A DNA stretch of 64,000 bases, from NCBI GenBank assembly GCA_031266665.1, contig JAISAO010000096.1, forward strand, positions 17,868-81,867. The letters run 5' to 3'. The stretch is from Propionibacteriaceae bacterium (GTDB taxonomy: Bacteria; Actinomycetota; Actinomycetes; Propionibacteriales; Propionibacteriaceae). The notes under the pieces were generated by a model. The model ran no database searches and was not told the origin of the DNA. It saw only the letters and a program-made list of their open reading frames with translations. Made by a program: the position numbers and the translations under genes. Positions 1 to 8,219 of the stretch are shown one piece after another; position 1 is the first letter of the stretch, and each line of letters opens with the position of its first letter.

Positions 1-65
1 ACGGAGACTAAGTTGGTGGGAGCCAGAAAGCCGTTGTGGTGAAACGTTCAGGTGATGGCCACGGT

Positions 66-90
66 GGTGGGGGGCGGAAAGCCCCCCACC
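66..90 (-). terminator. Hairpin downstream of the secreted peptide gene
   Basis: A perfect inverted repeat with 10-bp arms (66-75 and 81-90) and a 5-nt loop begins 10 bases past the stop codon of the minus-strand gene at 101-445. It has no following U tract, which is common for actinobacterial terminators. The role as terminator is inferred from position and stem strength. Confidence 0.6.
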
Positions 91-100
91 AGGCTTCATC

Positions 101-445
101 TTAGAAGCCGCCGCAGGCGCAGCACAGCACAGGGTCGACTCTTTGGAAAGACGCCCACGGCCAGCCACTGGTGTAGGAAAGAGACGTTTGGTTTCGGCCG
201 AATGACGCGCAGCCGGTCGATGCCGGCCAGGCGAAACGGAATGCCAACGTGGCCAAGCTTGTATTCCAGGCGCAGCCTTTAACGGCGGTTCCAGTCTTCG
301 TGCCCTGGCCGTAGACGTACAGACTCGAGCAGTTCATGGCCTCGGCCTCCTGCGCGGGAGTGACCGCGATGATCAGCCCCAGGGCCATCACGAAGCCGCT
401 GGCCATGGCCAAGAGCTTGGTGGTCGCCCACTTCACTTTCCTCAT
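101..445 (-). CDS. Small secreted cysteine-rich protein, unknown function
   Basis: The 114-residue product begins with a basic n-region and a hydrophobic core (about residues 10-30), followed by a good signal peptidase I site, AEA at 34-36. The predicted mature protein is about 78 residues with six cysteines (C39, C58, C79, C108, C109, C111) and ends in a CCACGGF segment, so disulfides are plausible after export. A strong ribosome binding site (GAAAGGAAG) precedes the ATG by about 7 bases, and a perfect hairpin follows the stop, so I regard it as a real gene. It is divergent from an XRE regulator, which may control it. I do not recognise a family. A secreted peptide toxin or bacteriocin-like role is possible but unproven. 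Confidence 0.65.
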   Translation of the reverse strand: MRKVKWATTKLLAMASGFVMALGLIIAVTPAQEAEAMNCSSLYVYGQGTKTGTAVKGCAWNTSLATLAFRFAWPASTGCASFGRNQTSLSYTSGWPWASFQRVDPVLCCACGGF

Positions 446-575
446 AGTAACTTCCTTTCGTTGAATCAGCCTTCCTCGGGGGCGTGGATCGTCCGAAGGC
501 CGACGGGTGGCAGCGGTGCCTCCCGCCGATTCGGACGGTCAGTCGGAGAGGAAGGACTCCTTGCGGCGACTGTAT

Positions 576-607
576 AGCTAGTTGGGCTAATGTGTAACTA
601 GTTGGGC
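576..607. promoter_or_regulatory. Direct repeat in the divergent intergenic region (candidate operator)
   Basis: Two near-identical 13-bp sites, TAGCTAGTTGGGC (576-588) and TAACTAGTTGGGC (595-607), lie 19 bp apart between the secreted-peptide gene and the XRE gene. Their position just upstream of the regulator start suggests they are its binding sites. This is inference from placement. Confidence 0.4.
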
Positions 608-641
608 AGACTGTGGGGGTGAGTCTCCCGAACATGGATGA

Positions 642-929
642 GTGCCCACCTCAGCCTCGAAGCGGGAAGACGAACGCGGCGCGGTCGGGGCGCGGCGCCG
701 GGTGGAGTTGGGGCGGCGCGTCCGGGCGTTGCGTCAAGAGTGCGGCCTGTCCCAGGAGGCCTTGGCCCTGGCCAGCGGCGTCAGCCGCAACATGTTGATC
801 CAGGTCGGGTGGGGGCAGCGGGGCATCCTGGCCGAGCGTCTGGGCGATATCGCCCAGGTCCTGGGAGTGCGGGCCGGCGACCTGCTCGACGCCGACCAAG
901 CGTCCGGCGGTTTTGACCGCCCCGAGTGA
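642..929 (+). CDS. XRE-family helix-turn-helix regulator
   Basis: The 95-residue product has a Cro/C1-type helix-turn-helix at about residues 24-83, containing the usual LGRRVRALRQ...GLSQEALA...GVSRN...LGDIAQVLGV pattern. It would bind DNA as a dimer in the cytoplasm. The only in-frame upstream start is GTG at 642, which lacks a clear ribosome binding site; GTG at 702, just before the domain, is an alternative. It is divergent from the secreted peptide and convergent with the DUF4143 ATPase (25 bp between stops), and a 13-bp direct repeat lies just upstream. Recognition helices match the family; the target is inferred. Confidence 0.75.
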   Translation: MPTSASKREDERGAVGARRRVELGRRVRALRQECGLSQEALALASGVSRNMLIQVGWGQRGILAERLGDIAQVLGVRAGDLLDADQASGGFDRPE

Positions 930-954
930 CCTCCTGGCCGTCTGGACTTGTCGG

Positions 955-2187
955 CTATCCCAGCGCGCCCACCGGCAAGGCCCAAAGCCGGTCGCCCAAG
1001 GGTATGGTCTGCCGGCCGGAGTAGATCACGGCGCCGGCTTTGAAACGCGGGCCGGTCAGGGCGCGCAGTCGCTCCAGTCCGCGGCGGTCTTCGGCGGACA
1101 GGGTCGCGCCGGCTTTCACCTCGACGCCGACCACGTCGCCGTTCCTGGCCTCCAGCACCAAGTCCACCTCGTCCCGCCCGGAGCGGTAGTGGTACGCCCG
1201 GACCTCCGTCCGGGCGGCGGCGAGTTGTTTGACGAACTCCATGACGACGTAGTTCTCCAGCGCCTGGCCGGTGATCCGGGGGCCGGTTCCGAGGCGGCTC
1301 TCGTCGGCCCCGAGCAGGTGCAGCAGGAGCCCGGTGTCCACCAGGTGGAGTTTGGGGGTGTGGACCTCGCGGGCGGCCAGGCCCGGACGCCAAGCCGGCA
1401 GACGGCGGATCAGGAAGGCCGTCTCCAGCAGTTCCAGGTAGCTTTTGACCGTATTCTGGCTCAGACCGAGGCGGCTGGAAAGGTGTGTGTAATTGACCAG
1501 TCCGGCGGCTTGGGCGCTGGCCAGGCGGAGCAGGCGGGGCATCTCGTCCAGTCGCAGGGCGTCGGAGATGTCTCGCAGATCGCGGTCGAGCGTGGTGTCG
1601 AGGTAGTCGCGGAACCAGTGCTCGCGCCGTCGCTGATCGCGGCCGGCCGCCTCCGGGAAGCCGCCAGCGGCGATGCGGGCGGCGAAGGCATCGCGTCCGA
1701 CCACCGCGTCCGCGATCAGCGGCGGCTCGCCCCGCAGGAGCGCATCCACCAGATTGGGCGTCGGCGCGACCTCGGCCCGGGCCAGAGGCCACAAGGTGAC
1801 GATCTCCATCCGTCCGGTCAGGGCGTCCTTCACCCGCCGGTTGGAGCGCACGTTGGACGAGCCGGTCAACAGAAATTGGCCGGGGCTGGTGTCCCGGTCC
1901 ACCGCCTCTTTGACGGCCAGCAACAGGTCCGGGGCGCGTTGCGCCTCGTCCACGACGGCGGGCCTGGGCAAAGTGGCCACGAACCCCGTCGGATCGGCGG
2001 CGGCGGCGTCCCGCGCGGTCTTGTTGTCCAGCGTGACGACGGGCGGCAGGCGGTTGGCGGCGGCGTAGCCGGCCACCAGAGTGCTCTTGCCCACTTGGCG
2101 CGCGCCCATCACGAAGACCACGCGGGTGTCGGCCATGGCCTCGGCCACCTGCGGTCCGGCCCACCTCTCGACTAACCTTCCACCCAT
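955..2187 (-). CDS. AAA_14/DUF4143 family ATP-binding protein
   Basis: The 410-residue product has a Walker A motif GARQVGKST (about 28-36), a Walker B segment PAVVDEAQ (about 76-83), and an LLTGSSN sensor-like segment (about 107-112). The C-terminal half is DUF4143-like and ends with an EVDLVLE...VGVEVKA pattern that resembles a PD-(D/E)xK nuclease core. These ATPases are widespread in prokaryotes and their function is poorly known. I chose ATG 2187 because the upstream frame runs through a tandem repeat and gives no family sequence. Five 22-bp repeats lie directly upstream, and the gene is convergent with the XRE gene. Confidence 0.85.
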   Translation of the reverse strand: MGGRLVERWAGPQVAEAMADTRVVFVMGARQVGKSTLVAGYAAANRLPPVVTLDNKTARDAAAADPTGFVATLPRPAVVDEAQRAPDLLLAVKEAVDRDTSPGQFLLTGSSNVRSNRRVKDALTGRMEIVTLWPLARAEVAPTPNLVDALLRGEPPLIADAVVGRDAFAARIAAGGFPEAAGRDQRRREHWFRDYLDTTLDRDLRDISDALRLDEMPRLLRLASAQAAGLVNYTHLSSRLGLSQNTVKSYLELLETAFLIRRLPAWRPGLAAREVHTPKLHLVDTGLLLHLLGADESRLGTGPRITGQALENYVVMEFVKQLAAARTEVRAYHYRSGRDEVDLVLEARNGDVVGVEVKAGATLSAEDRRGLERLRALTGPRFKAGAVIYSGRQTIPLGDRLWALPVGALG

Positions 2188-2208
2188 GCCGTCAAGCTTA
2201 TAGTCAAG

Positions 2209-2309
2209 CGCGCTAATCCGGAGCGGTGGGTGCGTTAATCCGGAATGGTAGCTGCGCAGATCCGGAATCTGAGCTGCGCAAATCCGGAATCTCGTCTGCG
2301 CGGATCGGG
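2209..2309. repeat. Five tandem 22-bp iterons upstream of the DUF4143 ATPase
   Basis: Thirteen-base cores begin at 2209, 2231, 2253, 2275 and 2297, exactly 22 bp apart. The consensus is TGCGCAAATCCGG with changes mainly in the first six bases; the outermost copies are the most divergent. The array begins 21 bp upstream of the ATPase start codon (2187). The constant two-turn spacing suggests cooperative binding of a protein on one face of the DNA. Confidence 0.7.
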
Positions 2310-2388
2310 AACCCAGGCGGACTGGAGGGTCTGCGGCCGGCCTATCGGACCATCCCAACCAGATCCCGCTCCACACCAGCGGTCACGT

Positions 2389-3834
2389 CTAGCGGCGCCA
2401 GGGCAGGAGTGAGGGTTTGGCTTTGGGGGTTGGGATGTCTAGCTTTAGGAGGGCGTTCTCGACCACCTCTTGAAGGCCCGGGTGGGGCCAGTACTGGCCG
2501 CGGGCCATGGTGGTGGCGTCCAGGTTGAAGGTCATCGCCTGGATGATCGGCTGGAGCAGGAGGGCGGCCTCGGGGCCGACGATGTGGCCGCCCAGGATCG
2601 CCCCGGTTGCCGGGTCGGCCAGCAGTTTGACGAAATGGTGGTCACAGTCGTCCTCCATGGCCCAGCCGTAGGCCACGTCGCGGTAGTGCTGGACGGCGGC
2701 CACATAGGGGCGGCCGGATTGTTCCAGGGCCTGTTCGGTGGCGCCGACCCAGGCCGCCTGGGGGGTGGTGAACAGGGCGGCCGGGATGGGGCGGTCGTCG
2801 GTGGCGACCAGCTGTTTGGGCTGCTCCAGGTTGTGGCGCACGATCCGGGCCTCCAAGTTAGCCACATGTTTGAGCGGTTCGGGGCTGTCGACGTCGCCCA
2901 GCGCCCAGATGTGGGGCACGGAGGTGCGCTGGTTGGCGTCCACCACCAGCCGGCCGTCGGCCGTCAGTTCCAGCCCGGCCGCCTCGACCCCCAGCCGGTC
3001 GGTGTTGGGCCGCCGGCCGACCGCCAGCAGCAGGGCCTCGGCCGAGTAGGTGTACTCGATGCCGTTGACGTCGTGGGCGTACAGCGTCACCCCCCGGCCG
3101 CTGGGCTCGACCTCGGACAGGGTTTGGTTCAGCCGTAGCGTCACCCGCTGGGCCAGCTCGGCCGTCAGCGCCGCCGCCACCGCCCGGTCGGCCCGCCGCA
3201 ACAACTGCCCCGAGCGTTGCACCACGGTCACCTGGCAGCCCAGGCCGGCGAAGATGTCGGCCATCTCGGTCGCCACCACCCCGCCGCCCATGATGGCCAG
3301 CGTCTTGGGCAGTTTCTCGACCCGCATGATGTCGTCCGAGGTGAACACCATCCCGGCCAGCCGGGGGTCGTCCAGGCCGGCGATGTCGGGCACCACCGGC
3401 CGCGAGCCCGTGGCCACGACGAAAGAATCACTCGTCACGGTGGCGGTCGAGCCGTCGAACAAGTCGACCCGGACGGTGTGCGGGTCGGTGAACTGGGCCC
3501 GGCCCCGGAACAAGGTGACTTTTTCGCTGGCGGCGCGGGAGGCCTCCGCGGCCTCGGCCAGGGGATCGGTGCGGCCGAAGACCCGTTCCCGGACGGCCGG
3601 CCAATCGACCGTCGGGGCGCCGGTGGACACGCCGAGGCGGTCGGCCCGGCGGATGGTGGCGACGTGGTGGGCGACCTGGGACAACATTTTCGAGGGGATG
3701 CAGCCCTTGTTCAAGCAGGTGCCGCCGAAAGGCACGCCGTCATCGATCAGGGCCACCCGGCGTTCGGGGAAGCCGGCGCCGACCAAGGCGTTACCGGAGC
3801 CCGCCCCGATCACCACGATGTCAAAATCAGCCAT
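2389..3834 (-). CDS. mtr: Mycothione reductase
   Basis: The 481-residue flavoprotein reduces mycothiol disulfide with NADPH in the cytoplasm. It shows an N-terminal FAD-binding GAGSGN (10-15), the redox-active pair GGTCLNKGCIPSK (C40 and C45), a second nucleotide-binding segment MGGGVVATEMA in the middle, and a C-terminal catalytic His in WPHPGLQEVVENAL (H451 with E456). This His-Pro...E-V-V-E-N-A pattern fits mycothione reductases better than glutathione reductases. The start is ATG 3834; longer reading frames run into low-complexity intergenic repeats. A dihydrolipoyl dehydrogenase is less likely because the end of the protein matches Mtr. Confidence 0.88.
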   Translation of the reverse strand: MADFDIVVIGAGSGNALVGAGFPERRVALIDDGVPFGGTCLNKGCIPSKMLSQVAHHVATIRRADRLGVSTGAPTVDWPAVRERVFGRTDPLAEAAEASRAASEKVTLFRGRAQFTDPHTVRVDLFDGSTATVTSDSFVVATGSRPVVPDIAGLDDPRLAGMVFTSDDIMRVEKLPKTLAIMGGGVVATEMADIFAGLGCQVTVVQRSGQLLRRADRAVAAALTAELAQRVTLRLNQTLSEVEPSGRGVTLYAHDVNGIEYTYSAEALLLAVGRRPNTDRLGVEAAGLELTADGRLVVDANQRTSVPHIWALGDVDSPEPLKHVANLEARIVRHNLEQPKQLVATDDRPIPAALFTTPQAAWVGATEQALEQSGRPYVAAVQHYRDVAYGWAMEDDCDHHFVKLLADPATGAILGGHIVGPEAALLLQPIIQAMTFNLDATTMARGQYWPHPGLQEVVENALLKLDIPTPKAKPSLLPWRR

Positions 3835-4310
3835 GAGGGCATTCTCCCACCGACTCCACCCGCTCCGCCCATCTGGCACTGTCTCGGATGGCAGACGGCG
3901 GCGGGACCGGGTGGGCGGGGGGAGTGTCACACGGGGACGGGCGGGGCGAGGACGCCTCATGGTGGTCTGGTGAGGGGTGTCGCACGGGGGGATCGGGCGG
4001 TGGTGTCGCACGGAGATCAGGTGTGGGTGTCGCATTAGGGTGTCGCACGGGGACGGGCGGCGGTGATCGGCGGACGGTGACGGGTCGTCCACGCCATCAA
4101 TCCCGGGACGGTCCTCGGGAGTGGCGGACGGTGACGGGTCGTCCACCCCAGAATCGACACCACCGTCCCCCGTTCGGGCTGTGACGGCGCTCAGTGGTCG
4201 GGTCGTCCACCTCGGAATCGACATCACCGTCCCTCAGGGCGGCGGTGATCGGGGTAAAGGGTCGTCCACCCGGTCTCCCCGGCCACAGGGGGGCCGGCAC
4301 AACACCGGAG
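3835..4310. other. Gene-free stretch with degenerate short repeats
   Basis: No convincing gene is present. About 3924-4055 contains several copies of GTGTCGCACGGGGA and variants. About 4068-4270 contains four copies of GGGTCGTCCACC, several followed by sequences like AGAATCGACA. The upstream sequences of both mtr and its regulatory signals must lie here, but I see no clear promoter. Confidence 0.5.
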
Positions 4311-4967
4311 TCAGCGGCCGACGCTGAAAGCCTTGTTCCGGGCCTTGGCCGGTAGCAGGTCTGCGGCCGGCTCGTGGTAGTCGATTTTGACCAAGGTGTC
4401 GCCGGCGTAGGTCAAGCTGGTGACCGAGGCCAAGGAGCACTGGCGCCGCCTGGGATCGTGGGGCAGGGGTCGGCCCTCGGCCGAGCGCCGCGCCATCCAC
4501 AAGGGCAGTTGGTGGGAGACGATCAGCGCCTGGCCGCCCGGCCCGGCCGCCTGCCGGGCCTCGGCCACAGCCGACCCCATGCGGGCGGCGATGTCGCGGT
4601 AGGGCTCGCCCCAGCTGGGCCGCAGCGGGTTGACCAGGAAGCGCCAGGCGGTCGGCCGCAACAAAGCCTGATTGCGCAACCCGAAGATTTGGCCCTGGAA
4701 GTGGTTGCCGGCCTCGGTCAGCCGCTCGTCGGTCACGACCGGGAGCCCCGGATGGCCGGCCGCGATCGGCGCCATCGTCTCCTGAGCCCGTTCCAGCGGC
4801 GAGCAGCGCAGATGGGTCAGCTCGACGGCGGCCATGAACTGGGCCACCCGTTGGGCCATCCGCCGGCCCAGGGGGGACAGGTGCCAGCCGGGGAGGCGGC
4901 CGTAGAGCACGCCCTCGGGGTTCCAGACCTCGCCGTGGCGCACCAGATGAACGGTGGTGAGGGCCAT
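4311..4967 (-). CDS. Histidine phosphatase family protein (phosphoglycerate mutase-like)
   Basis: The 218-residue product begins MALTTVHLVRHGE, with the catalytic RHG motif at residues 10-12. A second conserved region with SHQLPLW supplies the other catalytic His. The fold removes phosphate through a phospho-histidine intermediate, but the substrate cannot be read from sequence. The start at ATG 4967 places the RHG motif at the normal distance from the N-terminus. The gene is downstream of hemD in the same direction, as seen for a PGM-like gene near heme genes in other actinobacteria, with an array of 18-bp repeats between them. Confidence 0.82.
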   Translation of the reverse strand: MALTTVHLVRHGEVWNPEGVLYGRLPGWHLSPLGRRMAQRVAQFMAAVELTHLRCSPLERAQETMAPIAAGHPGLPVVTDERLTEAGNHFQGQIFGLRNQALLRPTAWRFLVNPLRPSWGEPYRDIAARMGSAVAEARQAAGPGGQALIVSHQLPLWMARRSAEGRPLPHDPRRRQCSLASVTSLTYAGDTLVKIDYHEPAADLLPAKARNKAFSVGR

Positions 4968-5040
4968 GTCAGCCACCCGCGACCAGCGGCCGCCCGGGCG
5001 GCGGGGGACAGGTTCCAGCGGCTCCGGCTCGGCCGTGGTC

Positions 5041-5202
5041 AGTCGCACGGTCCGCGTCGGTCGCACGATTCACGTTGGTCATACGGTTCACGTTGGTCAT
5101 ACGGTTCACGTTGGTCGCAGGGGCCGCGTCGGGCACACGAGCCGAGTTGGTCGCACGGGCCGCGTCGGACACACAAGCCGCGTCGGACACACGGTCCACT
5201 TC
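5041..5202. repeat. Nine tandem 18-bp repeats between hemD and the phosphatase gene
   Basis: Units start at 5041, 5059, 5077, 5095, 5113, 5131, 5149, 5167 and 5185. The units at 5077 and 5095 are identical (GGTCATACGGTTCACGTT) and the others drift from them. Because 18 is a multiple of three, the minus strand reads as hexapeptide repeats (for example NRMTNV twice), but no supported gene uses them. The last unit touches the hemD stop codon. Confidence 0.75.
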
Positions 5203-6829
5203 AGTCCGCCTGGCGGCGGCGGCGCCGAAGCTGGGAGGGGCGGATGACCGGCTCGCCCCGGGCCATCAGGTCCTCCCGCCGTTGGCCGGCGAAGGCGGCC
5301 AAGGCGTCGGCCAGGTCGACGCCGGTCGGCGACGGGGCGACCACATCGACCCGCAGGCCGTGGGCCAGGCAGGTGTTGGCGGTGGCCGAGCCGATGGCGG
5401 CCACAATGGTGGCCGGGTGGGGTTTGCCGGCGATGCCGACCAGGTTGCGGACGCTGGAGGAGCTGGAGAAGGCGACGGCGTCGAATTGGCCCTGTTTGAT
5501 GGCCTCACGGGTCTCGGCCGGCGGCGGGGCGGCCCGGACCGTGCGGTAGGCCACGATCTCCTCGACCTCCCAGCCGAGCTGGTCCAAGGCCTGGGCGAAA
5601 CTCTCGGTGGCGATGTCGGCCTTGGGCAGGAAGACCCGGTTGATCGGGTTGTAGGCCGGGTCGTAGTCGGGGAAGTCGTCGGCCAGGGAGGCCAAGGTGC
5701 CCTCCTTGCCGCCGACCTTGTCCGGCTCGATACCCCAGGCCTGGAGCGATTCGGCCGTCCCGGCGGTGGCGGCGGCCACTTTCAGCCCGGAGAAGGCGCG
5801 GGCGTCCAACCCGTAGTCCTCGAAGCGCTCCCGCACCGCCCGCACGGCGTTGCGCGAGGTGAACACGATCCACTCGAAGCGGCCCTCGACCAGGCCGCGG
5901 ACGGCCTTGTCCAACTGGCCCGGGTTGCGCGGCTGCTCGACGGCGATGGTGGGGACCTCCTCGACCCGGGCGCCGTGGGAGCGCAGCCGGGCCGGCATGG
6001 GGGAGACGGTGTCCTTGGTCTTGGGGATCAACACCCGCCAGCCGAACAGCGGCTTGGACTCGAACCAGTCGAAGTCGGCCGAATAGTCGGTCACGGCCCG
6101 GCCCACCACGACCAGGATCTCGGCCTCGGGGCGCCCGCCGGCCAACTGTCCCAGGGCGGACACCCGGGTCAAGGCGGTGCGCTGCTCAGTGGTGCCGCCG
6201 TCGAAGGTCACCAGGGCGGTCTCGTGCGGCTGACGGCCGGCGGCCTCGGCGGCCGCCGCTAAACGGTCGAGGAAACGTCCCAGAGTGCGGATGACGAGGG
6301 TCGGCACACCGCCCCAACGGCGATCGCCGGCCTCGAAGAAGCCCTCGGCGGTGGCGTTGACCAATTGGACCTCGCCGCCACGGCCCAGCGACACCCCGGC
6401 GTACTCCGGGATGGCGGTCAAGCTGGAGACACCGGGGACGATTTCGAAGTCCAGCCCGGCCTTGACCAGGGCGGCGGCCTCGGTGGTGGCCCCGCCGTCC
6501 AGGAGGGGATCTCCGGTCACCAGTCGCACGACGGTACGCCCGCCCTCCTGGGCCTGGCGCGTCAACTCGGCCCGCTCGGCCCCGGACAGTCGCGCCCCGG
6601 CCGTCAAATGCTCGACCGAGCGGACCAGGGTCTCGCCCGGGATGCGGACGGCGGGTTGGTTGACCAAGTCGAGCAGGGAGGATGAGTCGGCCAAGATAAC
6701 ATCGGCCTCGTTCAGGGCGGCCACCGCCGCCAGGGTCAGAAGCTCCGGGTCGCCGGGTCCGGCTCCGACGAACACGACCCGACCGCGGGAGAGACCAACA
6801 CCGTCGCCGGACAGGTCAGGGGCGGGCAA
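5201..6829 (-). CDS. hemD: Fused uroporphyrinogen-III methyltransferase-like / uroporphyrinogen-III synthase
   Basis: The 542-residue product has an N-terminal tetrapyrrole methylase domain (about residues 16-255) beginning VVFVGAGPGDPELLT. A HEM4 uroporphyrinogen-III synthase domain follows (about 270-525). The synthase converts hydroxymethylbilane to uroporphyrinogen III for heme. In actinobacterial HemD fusions the methylase half is often considered degenerate, and the usual HRG segment is not recognisable here, so methylation activity is doubtful. The start is TTG 6829 with GGAG about nine bases upstream; a GTG just before the GAGPGDP motif is an alternative. The neighbours bS22, PGM-like phosphatase and ferrochelatase fit a loose heme region. 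Confidence 0.85.
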   Translation of the reverse strand: MPAPDLSGDGVGLSRGRVVFVGAGPGDPELLTLAAVAALNEADVILADSSSLLDLVNQPAVRIPGETLVRSVEHLTAGARLSGAERAELTRQAQEGGRTVVRLVTGDPLLDGGATTEAAALVKAGLDFEIVPGVSSLTAIPEYAGVSLGRGGEVQLVNATAEGFFEAGDRRWGGVPTLVIRTLGRFLDRLAAAAEAAGRQPHETALVTFDGGTTEQRTALTRVSALGQLAGGRPEAEILVVVGRAVTDYSADFDWFESKPLFGWRVLIPKTKDTVSPMPARLRSHGARVEEVPTIAVEQPRNPGQLDKAVRGLVEGRFEWIVFTSRNAVRAVRERFEDYGLDARAFSGLKVAAATAGTAESLQAWGIEPDKVGGKEGTLASLADDFPDYDPAYNPINRVFLPKADIATESFAQALDQLGWEVEEIVAYRTVRAAPPPAETREAIKQGQFDAVAFSSSSSVRNLVGIAGKPHPATIVAAIGSATANTCLAHGLRVDVVAPSPTGVDLADALAAFAGQRREDLMARGEPVIRPSQLRRRRRQAD

Positions 6830-6848
6830 AAATCACTCTCCGGTCGGA

Positions 6849-6950
6849 TCAGCGCCCGGCGCGACGACGCTGGATGCGTGTCTTCTTGAGCAGCTTGCGA
6901 TGCTTCTTCTTCGCCATGCGCTTGCGGCGCTTCTTGATGACCGAACCCAC
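6849..6950 (-). CDS. 30S ribosomal protein bS22 (AURKAIP1/COX24 domain), 33 residues
   Basis: A 33-codon reading frame with a GTG start at 6950 encodes a very basic peptide beginning [20 protein letters not shown] and ending RIQRRRAGR. This matches the tiny AURKAIP1/COX24-domain protein of Actinobacteria, which was found as bS22 bound near the decoding region of mycobacterial ribosomes. A GGGAAAGG ribosome binding site sits upstream. The gene is 19 bp upstream of hemD in the same direction. Confidence 0.9.
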   Translation of the reverse strand: MGSVIKKRRKRMAKKKHRKLLKKTRIQRRRAGR

Positions 6951-7116
6951 AGTTGACCTTTCCCTGGCGAAACGGGGTTTCGCGATGCGAGATTGCGGGG
7001 CCGACGCGGCCCGGGCCGATCATACCTTGTCGGTGGCGGGGCGGCGAATCATCGAACCCGGCCCCAGCCTCCGCCTCCGCCCGGCCCGGCCCGGGCCGGG
7101 CGGGCGGTCCGAGCCG

Positions 7117-8040
7117 TCAGGCGGGTCGGGGCCGGTTCTGGATGTGCTCCAGTTGGTCGGCCAATTGCCCGGTCAAGGCCATGTTGAAACCGTGACTGTG
7201 GACGAGGGCCATGACCTGGCGGTAGATGGCGTCGATCTCCATCGGCCGGCCCGCCAGGTGGTCCAGGCGCATGGACGGGTCGTAGGAGGCCATCGACTGT
7301 GTCACCGCCAGCATCTGGTCGATGAAGGCCTGCTCAATGATCACGTCACAAGCTCGGGCGCCCGCCAGAACCTCGCCCATCAGGGCGATCAGCAGGCGGC
7401 GGGCCGGCGGCGAGGCCAGCAGATCGCCGGTGGTGGCCTCCAAGACGACCGACAAGCCGTTGAAGGGGATGTTCCAGACCAGTTTGCGCAGCCGGGCGGT
7501 CAGGACGTCGCTCAAGACGGGGGCCTCCAGGCCGGCGGCGACGAAGGCCTGGGCCAGGGTCTCGACCCGAGGGGCGTCGGCCGGGTCGAGGGGGGCCAGG
7601 GAGACGGCGCCGTAGGCGGTGTGGCGGACGTGGCCCGGGCTGGGGCGGGTGACGCAGACGAAGCACAAGCCGGCGCAGACGTGGGCCTGGGGGTAGAGGG
7701 CGGCCAGCCGCTCCTCGACGCCGAAGCCGTTCTGCATCACCAAGATGGTCGCCCCCGGCTTGAGGGCCGGCCCCAGGCGGGGCAGCAGGTCGGCGTTGGC
7801 CGTGGCCTTGGCGGTCAGGCAGACCAGGTCGCAGGCCGGCAGGTCGGCCGGGTCGCGCCAGACCGAGAAGGCCTCCCGGGGCAAGCAGAAATCGCCCGCC
7901 ACCGACTCGACCTCGATCCCGTGGTCGAGCAAGGTCTGATAGTCGGAGCGGGCCAAGAAATGGACCCGATGGCCGCCCCGGGCCAACTTGGCGCCGTAGT
8001 AACCGCCGATGGCCCCCGTGCCGATGATCGCGACATCCAT
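7117..8040 (-). CDS. Ketopantoate reductase family (ApbA/PanE) protein
   Basis: The 307-residue product begins with a Rossmann dinucleotide motif, VAIIGTGAIGGYYGAKL (GTGAIG at 7-12). It has the two-domain layout of 2-dehydropantoate 2-reductases, with the C-terminal helical domain containing the conserved RLRKLVWNIPFN segment (Lys and Asn of the active site). It would reduce ketopantoate to pantoate with NADPH for coenzyme A. Paralogues acting on other 2-oxoacids exist, so the substrate is not certain. ATG 8040 is preceded by AAGGAGG, which decides the start. Confidence 0.85.
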   Translation of the reverse strand: MDVAIIGTGAIGGYYGAKLARGGHRVHFLARSDYQTLLDHGIEVESVAGDFCLPREAFSVWRDPADLPACDLVCLTAKATANADLLPRLGPALKPGATILVMQNGFGVEERLAALYPQAHVCAGLCFVCVTRPSPGHVRHTAYGAVSLAPLDPADAPRVETLAQAFVAAGLEAPVLSDVLTARLRKLVWNIPFNGLSVVLEATTGDLLASPPARRLLIALMGEVLAGARACDVIIEQAFIDQMLAVTQSMASYDPSMRLDHLAGRPMEIDAIYRQVMALVHSHGFNMALTGQLADQLEHIQNRPRPA

Positions 8041-8219
8041 GTCGCCTCCTTCCGCCGCAGTCATGGTAGTGCGGCGGCGGCGCTGGCCGGGTCCGCACCC
8101 GCCATGCCACACGGTCGAGGGCGGCCGGCGCGGTCGGGTCAGCACGGCAGTGTCATCACGTCCAGGTCAGCACGGACGTGTCATCACGTTCGGGTCGTCA
8201 CGTCAGGGGTGTCACGGCC
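8041..8219. other. Short intergenic region with GTCATCACGT repeats
   Basis: Several copies of GTCATCACGT and near variants occur at about 8151-8215, just past the 3' end of the ferrochelatase gene. No gene is visible. Confidence 0.45.

Noticed and set aside
734..2164. A 476-codon minus-strand frame overlapping the DUF4143 ATPase and XRE genes
   Set aside because: The sequence is Arg/Pro/Gly-rich without motifs, while the overlapping frame encodes a clear Walker A/B ATPase.
4969..5199. A 76-codon frame encoding hexapeptide repeats from the 18-bp array
   Set aside because: It starts inside the hemD end, has no ribosome binding site, and overlaps the phosphatase start region without coupling; kept only as a repeat.
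2209..5202. CRISPR array for the 22-bp or 18-bp repeats
   Set aside because: The repeats are contiguous or nearly so, with no unique spacers of 30 bp or so and no cas genes.
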